Shown here: piece by piece, positions 34,769 through 39,594 of the stretch | How the letters are laid out: every line of letters begins with the position of its first letter | How positions within the stretch are numbered: the stretch's first letter is position 1 | From: Alphaproteobacteria bacterium | Lineage (GTDB): Bacteria; Pseudomonadota; Alphaproteobacteria; ATCC43930; CGMCC-115725 | NCBI GenBank assembly: GCA_017353855.1 | Contig: JAFMSA010000001.1 | Location: 1-39,594, forward strand | Direction of reading: 5' to 3' | Length of the DNA stretch: 39,594 nt | Notes under the pieces: model-generated | Told to the model about the DNA's origin: nothing | Database searches by the model: none | Seen by the model: only the letters and a program-made list of their open reading frames with translations | Translations under genes and position numbers: made by a program

Positions 34769-35206
34769 CGCATTTCCCAACTGCCGACATCCCCCGAGTA
34801 TAGCTCACCGCGCTGATTGCCCCGTGCCGGCTTGCAAGCCCCCTCACGGGGACGTGACCGTTTGACGCGATTCATCCGGTTGCAAGGCCGATATGTTAGG
34901 ATACATTTGGTTACAGAACGGCAGGCGAGCACATTTCCAATTCAAAAAGAACCAGGGGCAGAATGCCTGTTGCCCGCCTGGGAGCCGAGCACCCGGGCAC
35001 GAGTGCGCGCCTCGCTTGCCGAATTCATGCGGGGTCAGAGGGGTTACCCGCCGCCCGACAGCATGCGCCTGGCGAACCCAAGGCTCATTCGGCGACATTG
35101 ACCGCGCGGCGCCGGGAGCGTACGCAATAGCGCCGTGAGCGGTTGCGTCGCGCAAACTACGCCGCTCGCGCGCGCCCTTTCCGGACACCGGTCCCTCCAA
35201 GTAAAA
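34769..35206. other. Gap between cobI and the LhgO-like gene
   Basis: These 438 bp lie downstream of cobI and upstream of the oxidoreductase on the minus strand. The main visible feature is a nested hairpin at 34820-34851. The part around 34870-34960 is comparatively AT-rich and could hold the oxidoreductase promoter. No gene, B12 box or repeat is recognised. Confidence 0.5.
34820..34851. terminator. Nested inverted repeat downstream of cobI
   Basis: CCCCGTG (34820-34826) pairs with CACGGGG (34845-34851) and encloses the perfect palindrome GGCTTGCAAGCC (34829-34840). It lies about 50 bp upstream of the LhgO-like start and 355 bp after cobI. It may be a terminator for the cob operon or an operator for the oxidoreductase. 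There is no T-tract. Confidence 0.3.
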
Positions 35207-35920
35207 TTAGCGGCCGGCCGTCACCAGGTCGGGAGCGCGGCGGATCAGCGCCATCGAGAAATAGGGGGCTTCCTCGGGCTCTACGGCGGCGAGCGGAGCA
35301 ATGCGCTGAGTTGGTAGTGTCGCATGCTCGACATACACGGCGGCGTCGATAAGGCCGAGCCGGTCGAGTACCCGTCGAAGCTTGGCTATGTGGCGGCCGA
35401 GCTTGATGACCGCGATGCTGTTCGCGGCTGCGATCCGGCCATAAAGCTGCGCCTCGTCGAGCGTTGCCGGAATCACGCTGAGCACGTCGTCCCGCATGAC
35501 CAGTGGGGCGGCCGCCGCGGCGGCGCAGGCGGTCAGCGACGTGACGCCTGGAACGATCTCGATGTGATACCGTCCCGCAAGCCGCGTGAACAGATTGATG
35601 AAGCTGCCGTAAAATAATGGATCGCCCTGGCAGAGGAGTGCGACGTCACGGCCTCGGTCGAGTTCGGCAGCAAGCGCGGTCGCAGCGCGGTCGTAGATCT
35701 CGACTGGCGGCGGTCCGGGACGCATCGGAAACCGCAGCGCAATTTCCCGCTGGCCGCGCTTGAGCCATTGCGCGACGATCGAACGCGCAAAGCTGTCCGC
35801 GTGCTCCGGTGAGGGATATGCGATCACCGGCACTTCCTGCAGCAGCCGCAGTGCCTTAAGCGTCAGAAGCTCCGGATCGCCCGGCCCCGCTCCGAGCCCG
35901 TATAACCGGCCGCGCTCCAC
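35207..35920 (-). CDS. cobI: Precorrin-2 C20-methyltransferase CobI
   Basis: A 237-residue SAM-dependent methyltransferase converting precorrin-2 to precorrin-3A. The N-terminal GLGAGPGDPELLTLKALRLL is the precorrin-methylase signature, with LLCQGDPLFYGSF (second signature) and VPGVTSLTACAAAA. YVEHATLPTQRI is typical of CobI/CbiL. It starts at GTG 35920, 6 bp after the glycosyltransferase stop, as the last gene of the cob cluster here. Confidence 0.94.
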   Translation of the reverse strand: MERGRLYGLGAGPGDPELLTLKALRLLQEVPVIAYPSPEHADSFARSIVAQWLKRGQREIALRFPMRPGPPPVEIYDRAATALAAELDRGRDVALLCQGDPLFYGSFINLFTRLAGRYHIEIVPGVTSLTACAAAAAAPLVMRDDVLSVIPATLDEAQLYGRIAAANSIAVIKLGRHIAKLRRVLDRLGLIDAAVYVEHATLPTQRIAPLAAVEPEEAPYFSMALIRRAPDLVTAGR

Positions 35921-35926
35921 TGACGC

Positions 35927-37735
35927 TCAGCCCCGCTCCAAACGATAGAGCGTCAGGACGAGCTTTTCGCCCCCCGCCGAATAGTCAAGGCCCCTCACGC
36001 TCTCGATCGCGCGCATCGTGAGGCCGTGGCTTGCCAATGATTGCCGAAACTCCGCACTGAAGCGGTCATTGACCAGTCCCATACCGGCGCCGGCAAGCTG
36101 ATCCGCAGAGGGTGCGGCCGTGACCAGGCGGGTTTTCGTCCCGAGCAAAAAAACGAGGCTCGGCTCGCTATAGCCGACCGACAACACGGCCTCGCCCGGC
36201 CCCGGACGGTGACGCATTAGCAACAACCGCGCCGATCGGCTTAGCCAAAGACCATCGAGGCCGGGAACGACCTCGAGCGCCGCGGGCAACACAATGCCCC
36301 CGGCAAGCAGCGCGGTCAGACCTGCAACCTTCATCGGCGGACCGCGATGCCGTAGGAGCAACACCGCCGCGCCGAGCGAAGCCAATGCCGCCGCCATGAC
36401 GTAGGCCGAAATCTCGCCGCCGAACCATCGAGGCAGGGCAATCAACGCGACGGCGAAAGCCAACGTAGCGCCTGCCCAGAGAAGTTTGACTGCGCCGTCA
36501 AAGAGCCGCGCCCATCCCGTGAAACCTCTCGCAATCCCTTCCGACAAGGCGCCGCCGGCAAGTAAGGCCAATGCCGGATAAAGCGGCAGGACATAGTGCG
36601 GCAGCTTGGTCGGCACGAACTCCAGCAGAAGCCAGCCGGGTACGAGCCAGGCGAGCAAAAAACGCGCGGCCAGCGCACGCCGCCAACGCCACCCCCACAG
36701 CAAGGCCGGGACAATAAAGAGTGAGCCCGGCCAGAAAGTCGCAAACACCAGGGCCGAGTAGTAACCCGGCGGTGCGCCGTGCGCTTCCTGAGCACCGACG
36801 AGCTTCGGCAAAAGGTCACGCGAGACGGAATCGGAGATAAACTGGCCGCCTGTGGCGCCTTCGATGGCGATGAACCAGGGAGCCACGACCAGCCCCGTCA
36901 GCAACAAGCCCGTGCGCGGGCGTAATCCGCAGACCCAGCGGACATCCCGGTCGGCGATTGAGAGCGCGACGACCGTCAGCAATGCCAGCACCGGACCGGG
37001 CGGCCCTTTCAATAGGATAGCCGCCGCTTCGGCCAGCCAAAAGACGAGCGGGACCGAGCGGGAAACCGAACGGCCGCTACGCGCCGCCGCATAGACGAGC
37101 CCGAGCGCGCCCTGCCCGGCGACCACTGCGGCCAGCAGCGCTGCGTCGGTCGTAGCAAGGTGAGCCTCAGTCACGACACCCAGCGCGCTCCCCGTCAGCA
37201 GGGCCGCAAGAAAACCGGCCGGACGCGAACCCAGCAGAGAGGCGCCGAATGCGAAAGTCAGCAGCACCGCTCCCGCCCCGGCCAATGCGGAAGGCAGCCG
37301 GTAAGGCCAAATGGCGGCACTCTCCGGCGAACTGAAGGATGCCACCGCCGCGGCTTGCAGCCAATAGATCCCAATCGGCTTCTTGTTGCGCGCCTCGTCC
37401 TGGAAACGGATGCGGATGAAATCGCCGGTCTCCAGCATCTGCCGCGTCGCCTGCGCAAAGCGCGCCTCGTCGCGGTCGAGCGGAGGGATCGCCGCGAGTC
37501 CCGGCGCGTAGAGTAAAAAGCACAGGATACCCAGCAGCACGTATGGCCGCACGCCGCTCAGCAAGCCCTCGAGCCGGCTTTTGCGACCGATCCGCCGTTG
37601 TGCGGGGCTGCCCGGTGACGCAAGGCCCGGAACTGCTAAAGACGGGCCCGGCTCGAGACTTGCTGATGCCGCGTTCCCGGCTCCCGCGCCGGCGGGCGGC
37701 GAGCCCGGACCTCCGCAATCACGGTCATTCGCCAT
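35927..37735 (-). CDS. GT39/ArnT-type polytopic glycosyltransferase
   Basis: A 602-residue inner-membrane glycosyltransferase using a polyprenyl-phosphate sugar donor. After a ~65-residue Pro/Gly/Ala-rich N-terminus come the first TM and the catalytic loop PPLDRDEARFAQATRQML, with its DE pair, then EARNKKPIGIYWLQA. The later KLPHYVLPLYPALALLAGG is the ArnT/PMT_2 motif. About a dozen hydrophobic segments are visible. The ATG overlaps the cobL stop by 11 bp and cobI follows by 6 bp, so it is embedded in the cobalamin operon. The acceptor is unknown. Confidence 0.9.
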   Translation of the reverse strand: MANDRDCGGPGSPPAGAGAGNAASASLEPGPSLAVPGLASPGSPAQRRIGRKSRLEGLLSGVRPYVLLGILCFLLYAPGLAAIPPLDRDEARFAQATRQMLETGDFIRIRFQDEARNKKPIGIYWLQAAAVASFSSPESAAIWPYRLPSALAGAGAVLLTFAFGASLLGSRPAGFLAALLTGSALGVVTEAHLATTDAALLAAVVAGQGALGLVYAAARSGRSVSRSVPLVFWLAEAAAILLKGPPGPVLALLTVVALSIADRDVRWVCGLRPRTGLLLTGLVVAPWFIAIEGATGGQFISDSVSRDLLPKLVGAQEAHGAPPGYYSALVFATFWPGSLFIVPALLWGWRWRRALAARFLLAWLVPGWLLLEFVPTKLPHYVLPLYPALALLAGGALSEGIARGFTGWARLFDGAVKLLWAGATLAFAVALIALPRWFGGEISAYVMAAALASLGAAVLLLRHRGPPMKVAGLTALLAGGIVLPAALEVVPGLDGLWLSRSARLLLMRHRPGPGEAVLSVGYSEPSLVFLLGTKTRLVTAAPSADQLAGAGMGLVNDRFSAEFRQSLASHGLTMRAIESVRGLDYSAGGEKLVLTLYRLERG

Positions 37736-38942
37736 TACGCGACTTTACCGCGGCGAATTGCGTCACCGTAGCCAGCGATCGCCAGAGATGGTGCGGCCCA
37801 TGCCGTTGCGCGCGAGCAACGCAGAGCCGGGTCAATGCGCCGCCGTGTCGGGCGTGCCAGTCGAAGAGCCGCGCTTCACCCTCGGTTGTGACGACGTTGG
37901 CGACTAAGCGACCGCCCGGCAGGAGGCTCTGCCATGCCTCGGCCAGAAGGCTCGCCGCACCGATTCCGCCGCCAATGAAGATCGCGTCCGGTCGCGACAA
38001 ATCCCGCAGTGCTTCCGGTGCGGAACCCGGCATCACGCGCAATCCCGGCACACCGAGCGAGGCTGCGTTGCGTGCAATCATAGCCGCGCGCGCCGGCTCC
38101 CGCTCGATTGCGACTGCAGAGCGGCCCTCGCCGGCACGCAGCCATTCGATTGCGATGGAGCCGCAGCCGGCTCCGATATCCCACAGAGTTTCGCCGGGCA
38201 GCGGACCGAGTGCTGCGAGGGTTGCGGCGCGGACTTCACGCTTCGTCAGCTGACCGTCATGCTCGAAGACGTCATCGGGAAGGCCGGGGAGCAGCGGCAA
38301 TGCCCGCGCGCCGCTCTCGGGACGACAGTCGATCGCCATCGTGTTGAGATCCGGGACGCGACGCCCGCCCCACAACTGCGCCTTGTCCGTGATGCTCGCC
38401 TCACGGCTCCCGCTCATATGGGCAAGCACCGTCAGTTCGCTCGGGCCCCAGCCGAGCCCGGTCAGCAGCGCGGCAACGGCCCGCGGTGTTGTGCCGTCTT
38501 CGGAGAGCGCCAGGATCCGACGACCCGGGGCGAGGTGGAGCCGCAACGTGTCAAGCGGACGCCCGTGCAACGTGATCGTCGCGCACTCGGCGACCGGCCA
38601 GCCCAGCCGAGCAGCCGCGAGGCTGAAGGCGCTGAGCTGCGGCACGATCACGACCTCCTCGCGCGAAAAACGGCGGGACAGCGTGACGCCGATCCCGTAC
38701 CACATCGGGTCGCCGCTCGCCAGAACAGTGACCCGCCGCCCGCGGCGAGCGGCAATCGCGTCAATCGTTTGGCGCAACGGACGTTCCCAGACGATGCGTT
38801 CGGCGGCCGTGTCAGGCGCCATTCCGAGATGGCGAACCCCGCCGACCAGCACCTCTGCTGTCCCGACCAGGGCGCGTGCCGCCGGGGAGAGGCCGGCGAG
38901 CCCGTCCTCACCCACACCGATGACGGCGAGCCAGCGTTTCAC
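37725..38942 (-). CDS. cobL: Precorrin-6Y C5,15-methyltransferase (decarboxylating) CobL
   Basis: A 405-residue fusion of CbiE-like (about 1-200, WLAVIGVGEDGLAGLSPAARAL and LASGDPMWYGIGVTL) and CbiT-like (about 215-405, LWDIGAGCGSIAIEWLRA SAM motif, DAIFIGGGIG) domains. It methylates precorrin-6B at C5 and C15 and decarboxylates the C12 acetate. The start is GTG 38942, overlapping the cobH TGA as GTGA. The open frame extends further upstream but without homology. Confidence 0.95.
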   Translation of the reverse strand: MKRWLAVIGVGEDGLAGLSPAARALVGTAEVLVGGVRHLGMAPDTAAERIVWERPLRQTIDAIAARRGRRVTVLASGDPMWYGIGVTLSRRFSREEVVIVPQLSAFSLAAARLGWPVAECATITLHGRPLDTLRLHLAPGRRILALSEDGTTPRAVAALLTGLGWGPSELTVLAHMSGSREASITDKAQLWGGRRVPDLNTMAIDCRPESGARALPLLPGLPDDVFEHDGQLTKREVRAATLAALGPLPGETLWDIGAGCGSIAIEWLRAGEGRSAVAIEREPARAAMIARNAASLGVPGLRVMPGSAPEALRDLSRPDAIFIGGGIGAASLLAEAWQSLLPGGRLVANVVTTEGEARLFDWHARHGGALTRLCVARAQRHGPHHLWRSLATVTQFAAVKSRNGE

Positions 38943-39594
38943 GCGATGTTCGCCAGCGCGTTGACCGCAGCAGCCGCGAGCGCGCTGCCGCCGCGACGGC
39001 CGTGCAGCGTTATGAAGTCGAGACCATCGCCGAACGCGGCGAGCGCGGCCTTGGCTTCGGCCGCGCCGACAAAACCCACCGGAAAACCGAGGACGAGAGC
39101 CGGTCTGGCGGCGTTGTCCGCGAGCAGCTCGAGCAGCCGGAAAAGCGCCGTCGGAGCATTGCCGATCGCGACGATCGCGCCGGCCAGATGGGGCTTCCAC
39201 AAATCGACCGCGGCGGCGGAGCGGGTTGTGCGCTGCGCGGCCGCGAGTGCTGCGGTTGCGGGATCGCGCAATGTGCAGATGACTGCGTTGCCTGCCGCAA
39301 GTGGCGCCCGTGCGATGCCTGCGGCAACCATCATGCAGTCGGCGAGCACTGGTGCGCCCATTGCAAGAGCCCTGCGTCCCGCGGCTACCGATCCACGCGA
39401 CCAGGCGAGATCGGCAAGGATCGAACCGTCGCCGCAGGCGTGCGCCAGGCGCATCGCCACCGGCCGGATCGACCGCGCAAGGCGCGCCAGATCTGCCTCC
39501 CGGCCGATCAGCGCAAATGAGCGTCGCGAAATCTCGGCCGGATCGCGCAGATAAACGTAGGGCGGGGCGCGGTTGCCCCCGCCCGCCCGCCCGC
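38939..39594 (-). CDS. cobH: Precorrin-8X methylmutase CobH, 5' end beyond window
   Basis: CobH moves the C11 methyl group of precorrin-8X to C12, giving hydrogenobyrinic acid. The visible reading starts with YVYLRDPAEISRRSFALIGREAD, matching the CobH N-terminus, so only a few residues and the start codon are missing. The catalytic His is in MRLAHACGD, and ADCMMVAAGI and LVLGFPVGFVGAAEAK are typical. Translation is coupled to cobL. Confidence 0.95.
   Translation of the reverse strand, partial: GRAGGGNRAPPYVYLRDPAEISRRSFALIGREADLARLARSIRPVAMRLAHACGDGSILADLAWSRGSVAAGRRALAMGAPVLADCMMVAAGIARAPLAAGNAVICTLRDPATAALAAAQRTTRSAAAVDLWKPHLAGAIVAIGNAPTALFRLLELLADNAARPALVLGFPVGFVGAAEAKAALAAFGDGLDFITLHGRRGGSALAAAAVNALANIA
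39576..39592 (-). other. G-quadruplex-type sequence at the 5' end of cobH
   Basis: On the minus strand the sequence reads GGGCGGGCGGGCGGGGG, four G-runs with single-base loops, just before the conserved CobH N-terminus. In frame it encodes a Gly/Ala/Arg stretch ahead of the homologous part, so it may be leader, linker or non-coding depending on the unseen start codon. Confidence 0.5.

Noticed and set aside
34769..35206. Cobalamin riboswitch near the cob genes
   Set aside because: No B12-box-like consensus is visible, and this gap is downstream of the cob operon, not upstream of it.
1..39594. CRISPR arrays, tRNA or rRNA genes, replication or phage attachment sites
   Set aside because: No regularly spaced repeats, cloverleaf-like sequences or integrase genes were recognised by eye on either strand.

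Overview
This is a GC-rich bacterial chromosome segment, most likely from an alphaproteobacterium. The indicators are an aerobic-type cob set (cobH-cobL-cobI), a STAS-fused MlaE permease, an intracellular PHB depolymerase beside a DUF3734 patatin homologue, a BKACE/CoA-transferase module and an IS5-type transposase remnant. I cannot fix the genus. No rRNA, tRNA or CRISPR array was recognised.

Layout. 1-7284 (minus): gamma-glutamyltransferase homologue, ureD, an 817-bp gap, then ureA-ureB-ureC-ureE-ureF-ureG (ureG runs off the left edge). 7415-10706 (plus): an MBL-fold hydrolase and a 14-TM MFS exporter, separated by about 690 bp without a gene. 10794-12480: a gene graveyard holding an IS5-type transposase fragment and a deleted, frameshifted RND efflux pump. 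12614-14897 (minus): beta-keto-acid cleavage enzyme and a two-subunit PcaIJ-like CoA-transferase. 15375-20102 (plus, divergent): a complete LIV-type ABC importer. 20151-22898 (minus): PHB depolymerase and a patatin-like protein without its catalytic residues, separated by a 147-bp MITE-like element. 23390-24830 (minus): cytochrome c' and a diheme cytochrome c. 24932-25944: a GST and a small exported protein. 25955-30373 (minus): an Mla-type lipid transport operon with a trailing uncharacterised gene. 30500-32878: apt, a methyltransferase and alanine dehydrogenase. 33656-34768 (minus): an LhgO-like FAD oxidoreductase. 35207-39594 (minus): cobH-cobL-GT39-cobI (cobH runs off the right edge).

How the genes work together. 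The left part is a nitrogen-scavenging unit: nickel urease with accessory proteins UreD, E, F and G, translationally coupled to a GGT-family hydrolase. The BKACE, CoA-transferase and LIV importer look like an uptake-and-degradation module feeding acetoacetate or acyl-CoA into central metabolism. The adjoining PHB depolymerase, with a possible FNR/FixK box upstream, fits carbon-storage turnover. The Mla operon maintains outer-membrane lipid asymmetry, and the cob genes belong to corrin-ring synthesis.

The most unusual signals are four. First, a roughly 280-bp dispersed repeat occurs twice, 19 kb apart; one copy splits ureD from ureA, and its best-conserved part changes mainly at third codon positions. 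Second, a patatin/DUF3734 homologue has Ala at the nucleophile-Ser position and has lost the Asp motif. Third, a small CTAG-flanked inverted-repeat element still carries a start codon. Fourth, a GT39 glycosyltransferase lies inside a cobalamin operon.
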